A DNA stretch of 44,515 bases from an uncultured Collinsella sp. (GCA_900756945.1 CAAELZ010000075.1:1-44515), one strand, 5' to 3'; shown: positions 16,843 through 24,608, numbered from the stretch's first letter. The notes: generated from the letters alone by a model not told the origin. Translations and numbers: made by a program.

Positions 16843-18242
16843 TTAACGGTCGTTTCGTTGCCGATATGAAGTCGCCCCGCACCCCCGATAACGAGGAGCC
16901 GGCTGCCGAGCGCGCCTGCGACTTCCGCCCCGTCGACAAGGGCTTCACCGAGGAGATGGCGCTGGCCGAGGCTGAGCGCTGCCTCAACTGCAAGAAGCCG
17001 TTCTGTGTCGAGGGCTGCCCCGTCAACATCAACATCCCCCGCTTTATCGAGCAGATCCGCGCGAAGGACTTCGGCGGCGCTCTCGATACCATCCGCGAGG
17101 ACTCCATGCTTCCCGCCATCTGCGGCCGCGTCTGCCCGCAGGAGAACCAGTGCGAGGGCAAGTGCATCCGTGGTAAGAAGTCCGAGCCCGTGGCCATCGG
17201 CCAGCTCGAGCGCTTCCTGGGTGACCGCCCCGAGCTCGCTTCCACGCCCAAGATGGCCCCCAAGAACGGCAAGAAGGTCGCCGTCGTCGGCTCCGGCCCG
17301 TCCGGCATCACCTGCGCCGGCGAGCTCGCCCGTAACGGCTTTGACGTTACCGTCTTTGAGGCCTTCTTCACCGGCGGCGGCGTGCTGGTCTACGGCATCC
17401 CTGAGTTCCGCCTGCCCAAGGCAGTCGTCAAGCGCGAGATCGACGGCTTGGAGGACATGGGCGTCAAGTTTGAGTACAACTCCGTCGTGGGCAACATGGC
17501 CACGGCCGAGGAGCTGTTCGAGCAGGGCTTCGACGCCATCTACGTGGCGACCGGCGCTGGCCTGCCCAAGTTCCTCAACGTCCCCGGCGAGAACCTGCCC
17601 AACGTCTTCTTCGCGAACGAGTACCTCACCCGCGTGAACCTGATGAAGGCCAACAAGTTCCCCGAGTACGACACCCCCACCAAGCACGGCAAGAACGTCG
17701 TTGTCTTTGGCGGCGGCAACGTGGCCATGGACGCCGTCCGTACCGCCAAGCGCCTGGGCGCCGAGCACGCCATCATCGCCTACCGTCGTACCGAGGACGA
17801 GATGCCCTGCCGTCGCGCCGAGCTGCACCATGCTAAGGCCGAGGGCGTCGAGGTTCTGCCGCTCGTCTCCCCGCTCGAGTTTGTCGCTGGCGAGGACGGC
17901 TCCGTGTGCGCCGTCAAGGTCCAGAAGATGGAGCTCGGCGAGCCTGACGAGTCCGGCCGTCGTCGCCCGGTGCCCATCGAGGGCGCCATCGAGGAGATCC
18001 CCTGCGACGTCGCGATCTCGGCTATCGGCACCAACGCCAACCCCTTCGCAAAGAAGATCGGCGGCAAGATGGAGCTCAACAAGTGGGGCTACATCGTCGC
18101 TGACGAGGAGACCGGCCAGACCACCGATCCCCGCATCTGGGCCGGCGGCGACATCGTCACCGGTGCCGCTACGGTCATTCTGGCGATGGGCGCCGGCAAG
18201 AAGGCCGCCGCTTCGATCACCAAGAGCCTGCTGGGCGAGTAA
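16833..18242 (+). CDS. NfnB-like large subunit: NADP-dependent flavoprotein of the GltD/NfnB family
   Basis: A 469-residue iron-sulfur flavoprotein. The N-terminal ~120 residues bind two [4Fe-4S] clusters, with cysteines in RCLNCKKPFCVEGCPVN and ICGRVCPQENQCEGKC. Then follow an FAD site (VAVVGSGPSGITCAGEL near 150) and an NAD(P) site (VVVFGGGNVAMDAVRTAKRL near 290), and the family ending IWAGGDIVTGAATVILAMGAGKKAA. It is usually annotated as NADPH-dependent glutamate synthase (gltA), but pairing with the NfnA-like subunit, overlapping it by 10 bases, favours the NfnAB transhydrogenase. ATG 16833 lies inside the nfnA end. A terminator follows at 18271. Confidence 0.88.
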   Translation: MPLVNGRFVADMKSPRTPDNEEPAAERACDFRPVDKGFTEEMALAEAERCLNCKKPFCVEGCPVNINIPRFIEQIRAKDFGGALDTIREDSMLPAICGRVCPQENQCEGKCIRGKKSEPVAIGQLERFLGDRPELASTPKMAPKNGKKVAVVGSGPSGITCAGELARNGFDVTVFEAFFTGGGVLVYGIPEFRLPKAVVKREIDGLEDMGVKFEYNSVVGNMATAEELFEQGFDAIYVATGAGLPKFLNVPGENLPNVFFANEYLTRVNLMKANKFPEYDTPTKHGKNVVVFGGGNVAMDAVRTAKRLGAEHAIIAYRRTEDEMPCRRAELHHAKAEGVEVLPLVSPLEFVAGEDGSVCAVKVQKMELGEPDESGRRRPVPIEGAIEEIPCDVAISAIGTNANPFAKKIGGKMELNKWGYIVADEETGQTTDPRIWAGGDIVTGAATVILAMGAGKKAAASITKSLLGE

Positions 18243-18270
18243 TCACCTACAGCGCTAGCCACCAAACGGC

Positions 18271-18308
18271 AAAGTCCCCGTCGAGCACACGCCCGGCGGG
18301 GACTTTTT
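18271..18308 (+). terminator. Intrinsic terminator after nfnB
   Basis: AAAGTCCCCG (18271-18280) pairs with CGGGGACTTT (18297-18306) and continues in Ts. It starts 29 bases after the stop codon. Confidence 0.85.
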
Positions 18309-18324
18309 CCATGCCGGCCGCCCG

Positions 18325-18358
18325 ACCACCGCAAAGGTGCTGTCCCCTTTGTGGTGGT
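18325..18358. repeat. Left flanking palindrome of the array region
   Basis: ACCACCGCAAAGG pairs with CCTTTGTGGTGGT with one mismatch; the loop holds TGCTGTCC, so the minus strand reads GGGGACAGCACC. A near-identical palindrome lies at 18654-18696, placing the hairpin array between two copies. Confidence 0.8.
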
Positions 18359-18381
18359 TTTGGACTTGCCTGGTCGTTTTG

Positions 18382-18597
18382 TCTCGATCTGTAACACCTG
18401 GAGCCCGTTGAGCATCGCAGTTGTTACAGATCGAGATATTGCTCCAACCGCCTCCGCTTTGTCTCAATCTGTAACAGTTAGAGGCCAAATTCCTCGCTGC
18501 ATGTTACAGATCGAGACGTTAGGTTGGCGGCCGAACAGTTCATCTCAATCTGTAACAGTTAGAGCCATTTTCGCTGGCTTGGTGTTACAGATCGAGA
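18382..18597. repeat. Six-copy alternating 15-bp repeat array with 40-bp pitch
   Basis: Six copies of TCTCRATCTGTAACA or its complement TGTTACAGATCGAGA start at 18382, 18422, 18462, 18502, 18543 and 18583, alternating in orientation. Intervals are 40, 40, 40, 41 and 40 bp, leaving 25-26 bp between copies. The intervening sequences differ, though the forward copies 2 and 3 extend to GTTAGAG. As RNA this gives three 55-nt hairpins with 25-nt loops. No cas gene or open reading frame is linked. See the first finding. Confidence 0.9.
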
Positions 18598-18653
18598 CTA
18601 TGCAAAAGCCGAGGATAGGCACTGCCGCCAAGGCCTTCCCCTCGGCCTAAAAC

Positions 18654-18696
18654 AAAAACCACCACAAAGGTGCCTGTACCCTTTGTGGTGGTTTTT
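18654..18696. repeat. Right flanking palindrome, also a likely terminator of the kinase gene
   Basis: AAAAACCACCACAAAGG (18654-18670) is the exact reverse complement of 18680-18696. On the minus strand the hairpin starts 6 bases after the stop of the kinase-like gene and ends in Ts, so it can act as its terminator. The loop reads GTACAGG on the minus strand. Confidence 0.85.
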
Positions 18697-18702
18697 GGTC
18701 GG

Positions 18703-19326
18703 CTAGCCTTCGAGTTGAGCCACTTTGTAGCGGTAGGCAGCGGCGATGACGTCTTTACAGCCCTCGCGTCCCAGCTTAGCGCGGTTGACGACGATATCCT
18801 TGCCGCTCGTCATCTTCCACTTTCCGGCGCTATAGCGCTTATAGAACGCCTCGCGCGCCTTCTGCTGCTGCTTGACCAGCTTGGCGCCCTTCTTTTTGTT
18901 AAGGCCACGCTTCTTGCGGACAATCTCGACGCGGTCCTCAAAGGGGGCGGTCACCAACACGGCAATATGGTTGGGGTTGTTACGCAGCAGGTAATCGGAC
19001 AGACGGCCTTCGATAATGCAGCTCTCGGTCTCGCCCAGGTCCAAAATCACCTGGCTCATCTTTTGGAACAACTTGTCCGAGTACGAACGCGCATCGTAGC
19101 GGTCGGGCAGAAACGCCATGTTCTCCACGGCCAGACGCTCGTCGTAGGCGGCCATCTTGTCGAGCGACTCGCCCGCGCGCAGCGACGCGCGCACCAGTAG
19201 CTCGTTGTCGTACAGAGGAATCCCCAACTCGTTGGCGAGGATGCGTCCGATCTCGTGGCCCTCGGCACCAAAGTCGCGCGCGATGGTAATGACCACAGGA
19301 CTCTTCTTGTTCTCCAGATCGCTCAT
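18703..19326 (-). CDS. Cytidylate-kinase-like family protein
   Basis: A 207-residue protein of the cytidylate kinase-like family (Cytidylate_kin2 type). The N-terminal strand and loop (VVITIARDFGAEGHEIGRIL) follow the family pattern in which the P-loop is changed from the standard GxxxxGKS. Later stretches (GIPLYDNELLVRASLRAG, CIIEGRLSDYLLR, AVLVTAPFEDRVEIVRKKRG) also match. True substrates of this family are not well established. The longer open frame is rejected because ATG 19324-19326 follows AGAAAGGAA. It lies downstream of the amino acid importer genes, separated by a palindrome (19343-19373), so read-through may be reduced. It is not the housekeeping Cmk. Confidence 0.78.
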   Translation of the reverse strand: MSDLENKKSPVVITIARDFGAEGHEIGRILANELGIPLYDNELLVRASLRAGESLDKMAAYDERLAVENMAFLPDRYDARSYSDKLFQKMSQVILDLGETESCIIEGRLSDYLLRNNPNHIAVLVTAPFEDRVEIVRKKRGLNKKKGAKLVKQQQKAREAFYKRYSAGKWKMTSGKDIVVNRAKLGREGCKDVIAAAYRYKVAQLEG

Positions 19327-19342
19327 CGCGATTCCTTTCTCT

Positions 19343-19373
19343 ATGTGACAAAGGGGCTGTCCCTTTGCCACAT
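19343..19373. repeat. GGGACAG palindrome directly after the permease stop
   Basis: ATGTGACAAAGGG pairs with CCCTTTGCCACAT with one mismatch around a 5-nt loop. On the minus strand it starts one base after the stop codon of the permease gene and reads GGCAAAGGGACAGCCCC. Confidence 0.75.
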
Positions 19374-19374
19374 T

Positions 19375-20013
19375 CTACGCTGCCACCATTCGCCTCTGAT
19401 ATGCGCGAACCAGCAGCGAGATACCAAAGTTGAGCACAAAGTACATCGCAAACACCAGGCCGTAGAGCATAAGCACCTGCGACAGGTCGATCGCATGGGC
19501 CATCACGACGTTTGCCGTGTACATGAGCTCGGCCACGTTAATACCCGAAAGATACGAGCTGTCCTTGATGACGGTCGTGCACTGGCTAAACAGCGCCGGA
19601 ATGATCGTCTTAAACGTCTGCGGCAGAATGATGTAGCGCATGGTGGCAAAGAAGCCAAAACCCTGGCTCTGCGCTGCCTCAAACTGGCCGCGCGGAATCG
19701 AGTTGAGACCGCCGCGCACAATCTCGGCCATAACGGCGCTGGTAAACAGCGTAAAGGCGATGGTCGAAATCACAATGTCCAAACCCTGCACCGTAAAGTA
19801 GATAAACAGAATCCACAGCAGGTTCGGCGTGCAACGGAACAGCTCGATATAGGCGCTCACCAAAATACGGAACGGGCGGGGCGCATAGCTTTTAACAAGC
19901 GCCAGCACCGTGCCAAAGATGAGCGAGAAAAAGATCGACAGCGCCGAGATCTCGATTGTCTTAACAAAGCCGCCCCAAATGTAGAGCAGGTTCGTTGCGT
20001 TGAAGATTTCCAT
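19375..20013 (-). CDS. Polar amino acid ABC transporter permease (second subunit)
   Basis: A 212-residue membrane protein of the HisMQ type with about five helices. The conserved EAA loop is GLNSIPRGQFEAAQSQGFGF, followed by ATMRYIILPQTFKTIIPALFSQ, which docks with the ATPase. It pairs with the permease encoded just upstream: only 3 nt separate the genes. Together with the ATPase (21673-22404) and lipoprotein (20789-21664), they form a complete importer. ATG 20011-20013 is taken as the start. Substrate class is polar amino acids, probably glutamate, aspartate or glutamine; the permease gives no closer answer. Confidence 0.92.
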   Translation of the reverse strand: MEIFNATNLLYIWGGFVKTIEISALSIFFSLIFGTVLALVKSYAPRPFRILVSAYIELFRCTPNLLWILFIYFTVQGLDIVISTIAFTLFTSAVMAEIVRGGLNSIPRGQFEAAQSQGFGFFATMRYIILPQTFKTIIPALFSQCTTVIKDSSYLSGINVAELMYTANVVMAHAIDLSQVLMLYGLVFAMYFVLNFGISLLVRAYQRRMVAA

Positions 20014-20016
20014 GCG

Positions 20017-20763
20017 CTAGGCCTCCTCTACGTTGTCGAGCCCCAGCTCGGCCAGGCTCACGCCGCGCGGACGCTCCTTGGAGCGGCGCTCGAGCCACTG
20101 CACCAGCATGGCGAGCGGAAAGCAGATGATGAAGTACATAAGGCAGCAGACGATATATCCCTGCAGGTAACCGTACAGACTCACAAAGTTGTCGGAACGG
20201 TACATAAGGTCGCCGCCGGCCACAAGCGCCAGCACCGACGTGTTCTTGACCAGGTTGAGCGCCTGGTTACACAGCGGCGGCAGAATGATCTTGAACGTCT
20301 GGGGCAGCACGATGTACCAGTACGCCTGCGCTCGGGTGAAGCCCTGGCTCTGGGCCGCCTCCATCTGACCGCGCGGAACCGCCTCGATACCAGTGCGGAT
20401 GACCTCCGAAATGTAGGCCGCGTGATACAGGCCCACACCCAAGAAGCCCAGCGCGAACGGCGCGATGCGCACCGGCTGGTCGGCACCGGTTATGGCCTGC
20501 AAAAACTGCGGACCGGCCATGTACATAAAGAGCACCTGCACGGGCAACGGGGTGTTCTGGTAAAACTCCACGTACACGCGGCTTATGGCGCGCAGCACGC
20601 GCGAGCGAGTGGTAGAGAACACACCCAGCAGTGTGCCCAGCACCAGCGACAGCAGCAGACCGGCAACGACCACCTGTAGCGTCACGCCAAAGCCCTCCCA
20701 GAAGGGCCCCATGTTTTGAAATGTCGTCGACCAACGGTCGGCGTCAAATAATCCTTCGAGCAT
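20017..20763 (-). CDS. Polar amino acid ABC transporter permease (first subunit)
   Basis: A 248-residue HisMQ-type permease with about five membrane segments. The EAA loop is AVPRGQMEAAQSQGFTRAQA followed by YWYIVLPQTFKIILPPL, closely parallel to its partner. The N-terminus is MLEGLFDADRWSTTFQNMG, starting at ATG 20761-20763 after AAGGAAG; the longer frame overlaps the upstream gene end and lacks such a site. The C-terminus (SKERPRGVSLAELGLDN) is a cytoplasmic tail. It begins 25 bp after the binding protein stop, so both are in one operon. The two permeases likely form a heterodimer. Confidence 0.92.
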   Translation of the reverse strand: MLEGLFDADRWSTTFQNMGPFWEGFGVTLQVVVAGLLLSLVLGTLLGVFSTTRSRVLRAISRVYVEFYQNTPLPVQVLFMYMAGPQFLQAITGADQPVRIAPFALGFLGVGLYHAAYISEVIRTGIEAVPRGQMEAAQSQGFTRAQAYWYIVLPQTFKIILPPLCNQALNLVKNTSVLALVAGGDLMYRSDNFVSLYGYLQGYIVCCLMYFIICFPLAMLVQWLERRSKERPRGVSLAELGLDNVEEA

Positions 20764-20788
20764 TTGATTCCTTCCTTGGACGATACGC

Positions 20789-21664
20789 CTATACAAGACC
20801 CCAGGTCTTGACCTCTTGGTCGAGCCAGCCATCGGCCAGGCGATCGCAAATCACCTGATCGACCACGGCCGAAAGGTCGCAGCCCTTCTTGGTCGCCACG
20901 CCGTAGCCCTGCTCGCCAAACTTGACCTCGGGCTGCAGCAGCTCAACGGTCTCGTTCATGTAGCCGGCCAGCGTGGAGCGGTCCATGGCAAAGACGTCGA
21001 TATTGCCGGCGTCGAGCGAACTCTTGATGATGGGGTAGCCGCTAAAGGCCCTAAACTCGGGCTTGCAGCTAAAGCCGTTGTCCTTGATCATCTGCTCGAT
21101 CAGGCCCTGCGTGGTGGCACCCTGGCTCACGCCAATGACCTTGCCGTCCAAGTCCTCAATCGAGGTAAAGCCCGAACGCTTCTTGACCATGAGTCCCACG
21201 TAGTCGGTGCGGTACGGCGTCGAGAAATCCCAGCTCTTCTTGCGCTCGTCGGTGATGGTGTAGGTCGCCGCAACCACGTCGAGTTGGCCGTTATCGATCA
21301 GCGGGCCGCGCGTCTTGGGCGTTACGTCGGTAAACTCGACAAGCTCCTGGGCGCGGGCCTCCTTGTAGCTCACGCCAAAGACGGCAGCGGCGATCTGGTA
21401 GCACAAATCGACTTCCATGCCCTCAAAGCGGCCCTTGGCGGTGTCGTAATAGCCATAGCCGGGAACGTCCTTCTTGACGCCGGCATTCAGATGTCCACGC
21501 GACTTAATGGCCGCAAGCTTGGACCCCTTGTCGGAGCCCTCGCCGCTGGTGGAGTTGCCGCAACCGGTAAGCGCGGTCCCCGTCAGCGCAAGCATGCCGG
21601 CACCCGCCAGCTGCAAAAAGTGACGGCGCGACACGGCCGCCCTCGTCATATCCGTCATGTCCAT
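20789..21664 (-). CDS. Amino acid ABC transporter substrate-binding lipoprotein (Tat-type signal)
   Basis: A 291-residue extracellular binding protein. The N-terminus has a twin-arginine motif SRRHFL (Arg13-Arg14), a hydrophobic stretch, and a lipobox LTGC at Cys35, so it is probably exported folded and anchored to lipid. The mature part is a type 3 periplasmic-binding fold: GVKKDVPGYGYYD, FEGMEVDLCYQIAAAVFG, FTDVTPKTRGPLIDNGQLD, and WDFSTPYRTDYVGLMVKK. The pattern is close to glutamate/aspartate/glutamine binding proteins. GTG 21667 and ATG 21664 are adjacent candidate starts; neither has a strong ribosome site, which fits coupling to the ATPase gene ending 8 bp upstream. Confidence 0.92.
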   Translation of the reverse strand: MDMTDMTRAAVSRRHFLQLAGAGMLALTGTALTGCGNSTSGEGSDKGSKLAAIKSRGHLNAGVKKDVPGYGYYDTAKGRFEGMEVDLCYQIAAAVFGVSYKEARAQELVEFTDVTPKTRGPLIDNGQLDVVAATYTITDERKKSWDFSTPYRTDYVGLMVKKRSGFTSIEDLDGKVIGVSQGATTQGLIEQMIKDNGFSCKPEFRAFSGYPIIKSSLDAGNIDVFAMDRSTLAGYMNETVELLQPEVKFGEQGYGVATKKGCDLSAVVDQVICDRLADGWLDQEVKTWGLV

Positions 21665-21672
21665 CACCGCGC

Positions 21673-22404
21673 CTAGTGCAGAATCTTGGACAGGAACTCG
21701 CGGCAGCGCGGGTTCTCGGGGTTATCGAAGAAGTGCTCGGGCGTACCCTCCTCCAGAATGCGGCCGTCCTCCATAAAGATGACGCGGTCGGCCACCTGGC
21801 GCGCAAAGCCCATCTCGTGCGTCACGCAGATCATGGTGATGTCCTCCTGCGCGAGCTCAATCATAACGTCCAGAACCTCCTGGACCATCTCGGGGTCGAG
21901 CGCCGAAGTCGGCTCGTCAAACAGGATGATGGGCTGCTTGGTGCACAGGGCGCGGGCGATGGCGATGCGCTGCTGCTGACCACCCGAGAGATTCTGCGGA
22001 TACTCGCCGGCCTTATGCGCCATGCCGACGCGCTTGAGTGCGGCGATGGCGATCTCGGTCGCCTCCTCCTTGCTCTTCTTTTGCAGCTTGATGGGCGCGA
22101 GCGTCAGGTTGCCGAGCACCGTCATGTTGGGATACAGGTTGAACTGCTGAAACACCATGGAACTATACTTGCGAGCCATCTCCAGGTGGTTCTTTTTGGT
22201 AAGCGGCGTACCGTCGATGATGACCTCGCCCGACGTGGGCTCCTCCAGATAATCGACGCAACGGATGAGCGTCGACTTACCCGAGCCGGAAGGCCCGATC
22301 ATTACGAGCTTCTCGCCGCGCTTGACGGTGAGGTTGATATCTTTGAGCACATGCAGGTCGCCAAAGTACTTGTTGAGATGCTTGATCTCGATCATGTCTG
22401 CCAT
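21673..22404 (-). CDS. Polar amino acid ABC transporter ATP-binding protein
   Basis: A 243-residue ATPase of the GlnQ/HisP group and first gene of the importer operon. Motifs are Walker A GPSGSGKSTLIRC near 36, Q-loop VFQQFNLYPNMTVL, signature LSGGQQQRIAIARAL, Walker B PIILFDEPTSALDPEMV, D-loop and switch histidine in CVTHEMGFARQVAD. ATG 22402-22404 follows GGAAGGGA. The gene order ATPase, binding protein, permease, permease on one strand with gaps of 3-25 bp makes a single transcript. A poor promoter-like TACAAT lies on the minus strand about 40 bp upstream. Function as importer ATPase is secure. Confidence 0.95.
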   Translation of the reverse strand: MADMIEIKHLNKYFGDLHVLKDINLTVKRGEKLVMIGPSGSGKSTLIRCVDYLEEPTSGEVIIDGTPLTKKNHLEMARKYSSMVFQQFNLYPNMTVLGNLTLAPIKLQKKSKEEATEIAIAALKRVGMAHKAGEYPQNLSGGQQQRIAIARALCTKQPIILFDEPTSALDPEMVQEVLDVMIELAQEDITMICVTHEMGFARQVADRVIFMEDGRILEEGTPEHFFDNPENPRCREFLSKILH

Positions 22405-22510
22405 GAATGTCCCTTCCCTGCGTTTACACGAGTTGAACTATTGTACGGAAAGAACCACGTTTCCGCAGCCCACACTACATTCCCGTAAAGAACCCGCAAT
22501 CTTCCACCCA

Positions 22511-22577
22511 CTCATTGGGGACAGACTTAAATGAGTGCCTGCTCATTGGGCACTCATTTAAGTCTGTCCCCAATGAG
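22511..22577. repeat. Perfect 29-bp-arm palindrome with GGGGACAG core
   Basis: Arms 22511-22539 and 22549-22577 are exact reverse complements around a 9-nt loop. The left arm contains TTGGGGACAGACTTAAATGA. It belongs to the same GGGACAG family as the elements at 15643, 18325, 19343, 24551 and 27113. It is not next to a stop codon. Confidence 0.9.
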
Positions 22578-22723
22578 CGCTCAACCGCCCTTGTTGAGCA
22601 TAAGTCAGCGAAAACCCGTACACGCGAGCAAGGTGACGTGAAATGAAAGGGCGCAGACCTTATGGTCGCGCCCTTGAAATTGAACGTCAGATTGCCGTGT
22701 GTACGGGTTTGCAGCGTCGAGCC

Positions 22724-22751
22724 GTTATGCGGTTTGGTAAAACCGCATAAC
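22724..22751 (-). terminator. Terminator-like hairpin after yqeY
   Basis: GTTATGCGGTTT pairs perfectly with AAACCGCATAAC around a 4-nt loop. It begins 3 bases after the yqeY stop on the minus strand. No T-run follows directly, so it may need other factors. Confidence 0.6.
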
Positions 22752-22754
22752 AAA

Positions 22755-23198
22755 TTACGCGAGCTTTGCTCCGACGATCTTGGCCGCGGCAGGCTTGTCG
22801 AAGTTGCCGCCGGTGGCTTTGCCGAGCGCCCCCATGACCTGGCCCATCTGCTTCTTGGACGTGGCGCCCAGCTCGGCGATGACCTGCTCGATCAGAGCCT
22901 CGAGCTCCTTGCCCGAAACCTGCGCGGGCAGCAGGCTCTCCAGAATCTTGACCTGCTCGGTCAGGTTGTCGGTACGCTCCTGGTCGGTGCCGGCCTTGAT
23001 GGACATCTCCAGCGTCTCGCTCGTCTGCTTGATCAGACGCTTGATCATGCTGCTGACGTCTTCCTCGGTCACGTCGCGGCGCTCGTTGACCTCGATGTTC
23101 TTCACCTCGGCCTTAACCTGGCGAATGATGGACAGGCGAACCTTGTCCTTGGCCTTCATGGCGGCGATCATTTCCTGCTGCAGCTCTTCGTTGGTCAT
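22755..23198 (-). CDS. GatB/YqeY domain protein
   Basis: A 147-residue YqeY-type protein, the family sharing the C-terminal domain of the GatB amidotransferase subunit. It reads MTNEELQQEMIAAMKAKDKVRLSI, then EVNERRDVTEEDVSSMIKRLIKQ, ILESLLPAQVSGKELEALI, and ends with GQVMGALGKATGGNFDKPAA, all typical. It may act on aminoacyl-tRNA, but its molecular function is not established. ATG 23196-23198 lies seven bases after GAGGAGG; an in-frame TTG six bases earlier is too close to that site. It lies 54 bp after the foldase stop and is probably part of the same transcript. Confidence 0.9.
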   Translation of the reverse strand: MTNEELQQEMIAAMKAKDKVRLSIIRQVKAEVKNIEVNERRDVTEEDVSSMIKRLIKQTSETLEMSIKAGTDQERTDNLTEQVKILESLLPAQVSGKELEALIEQVIAELGATSKKQMGQVMGALGKATGGNFDKPAAAKIVGAKLA

Positions 23199-23252
23199 CT
23201 GCAAATCCTCCTCAATAGTGCGGGCGGCACTCGCGCGAGCACCGCCCCATGA

Positions 23253-24473
23253 TTACTCAGTCGTCGACGAATTGTCGGTCGAGCTCTTGGTGACACCCTT
23301 CAGGCTCACGTTGTAGGGTACGTCCTTGGGCATGGGGTTGACGGTGATGTCGGCGTCCTTCTTGTACTGCTCCAGCCACTCGCTGTATGCAGTACTGGCC
23401 GCCTGCGTCTTCACCACGTTGGAAACGTACTTCTTGATGTCCTTGGGCACCTGCTTGATGTCATCGACCTGGCTATCGACATGGAAGTAGTCGGTGCACT
23501 TGATGATGTGGTAGCCATAGGTCGACTCGACGACTTCGCTCACGTCGCCCTTGTTGAGCCCCTCGAGCGCCGTCTGGTAGCTGTCGACAAAGGTGGTGAG
23601 CTTATCCCAGCCCACATCGCCCTTCTTCTCCTTGGAACCGGTGTCCTCGGAGTACTGTTCAACGGCATCCTCAAAGCTCAGCTCACCGGAGTTGATCTTG
23701 TCCAGGCACTCCTGCGCCTCGGCCTTGGCGGCAGCCTTGTCCTCGTCGGAAGCGTCGGAATCAACCTTGATCAGGATGTTCGACGAGCGACGGGCATCGT
23801 TGTAGTTGGACAGGTTCTCGTTGATGTAATCGACGATCTCGCTGTCCTTGGGCTTGCTGGTGGGCGCCACAGCATCCTTAAGCTTTTGCTGCGCCAGGCT
23901 CTCCTTGAGCGAGTCCTTGTAGGTGTCCTCGGTGTAGCCGTAGGTCTTAAGGGTCTTCTTAAAGGCCTTGGCACCGCCCGCGCGCTTGCACGCGTCCTTC
24001 CAAGCCTTCTCGACCTCCTCGTCCGACACCGTCACGCCGTTCTCCTTCTGTGCCTGTTGAAGCAGAATCTGCTGCGTGTAGGAGTCGATGAGTTGCTTGC
24101 GGTACTTCTTGGGCGTGAGGTCGTTGTCGACCAGATACTGTGCCCAGTCCTTGTCCTTGGTGTAGCCGTAGGACGTGCGCATGCTCATGATCTGCTTGGT
24201 CACGGTGTCCTCGGTGAGGTTGGTGCCGTTGATAGTGGCAGCTACACCGCCGGTAAGCTTGTAGCCCGAGGTATCCTCTGCCTGCGACATCAGGCCGGAG
24301 CACGCCATGGCCGAGACGGAGAGCAGCATCGCCAGCACGCCGATGACCACCAGGACAATCTTGACGGTCTTGGACACATAGGTCTTGCGCTGCTTCTTGC
24401 GAGAGCTGGAGGCGGCGCGGGACCGTTGCTCGGACGTCGGCGCGACCTCGGGGTTCTTTTTCTTGTTTGCCAT
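23253..24473 (-). CDS. Membrane-anchored PpiC-type peptidyl-prolyl isomerase (foldase)
   Basis: A 406-residue exported chaperone. A basic cytoplasmic head of about 35 residues precedes a hydrophobic segment near 36-58 (VKIVLVVIGVLAMLLSVSAM) followed by Ala-Cys, so it is a signal anchor or an atypical lipoprotein. Residues about 75-215 are a SurA-like helical domain. Residues about 225-340 form the parvulin domain: RRSSNILIKVD, LSFEDAVEQYSEDTGSK, GDVGWDKL, VVESTYGYHIIKC. A tail of about 60 residues ends in STDNSSTTE. It helps exported proteins fold outside the membrane, such as the large wall enzyme and sortase substrates. ATG 24471-24473 follows GAAAGGC. An isolated PrsA-like role is likely. 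Confidence 0.88.
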   Translation of the reverse strand: MANKKKNPEVAPTSEQRSRAASSSRKKQRKTYVSKTVKIVLVVIGVLAMLLSVSAMACSGLMSQAEDTSGYKLTGGVAATINGTNLTEDTVTKQIMSMRTSYGYTKDKDWAQYLVDNDLTPKKYRKQLIDSYTQQILLQQAQKENGVTVSDEEVEKAWKDACKRAGGAKAFKKTLKTYGYTEDTYKDSLKESLAQQKLKDAVAPTSKPKDSEIVDYINENLSNYNDARRSSNILIKVDSDASDEDKAAAKAEAQECLDKINSGELSFEDAVEQYSEDTGSKEKKGDVGWDKLTTFVDSYQTALEGLNKGDVSEVVESTYGYHIIKCTDYFHVDSQVDDIKQVPKDIKKYVSNVVKTQAASTAYSEWLEQYKKDADITVNPMPKDVPYNVSLKGVTKSSTDNSSTTE

Positions 24474-24550
24474 GTTTGGCCTTTCGCATCACGAATCGAA
24501 CAAACGCCATTGTGTCACAACGCAGCCCCCGCGACAAAGGGGGCAACCCT

Positions 24551-24604
24551 GGCACTTGGGGACGATCCTTTTCTGTCGGCAGTTAGGGACTGTCCCCAAG
24601 TGCC
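24551..24604. repeat. GGGGACAG palindrome after the EIIA stop
   Basis: GGCACTTGGGGAC (24551-24563) pairs with GTCCCCAAGTGCC (24592-24604). On the minus strand it begins 4 bases after the EIIA stop codon. The inner part pairs only partly. It may terminate or stabilise the EIIA transcript. Confidence 0.75.
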
Positions 24605-24608
24605 GGCT

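Larger units (their letters stand above)
22405..22754. repeat. Non-coding region with three palindromic structures
   Basis: This 350-bp gap separates yqeY from the importer operon, both on the minus strand. From left to right it holds the importer leader, a perfect 29-bp palindrome (22511-22577), a nested stem structure (about 22612-22711) with outer arms AAACCCGTACAC and inner arms AAGGGCGC, and a 12-bp stem terminator (22724-22751). No open reading frame of note is seen. Confidence 0.75.

Noticed and set aside
18382..18597. CRISPR array
   Set aside because: Repeats are only 15 bp, alternate in orientation and have 25-bp spacers; no cas genes are in the window.
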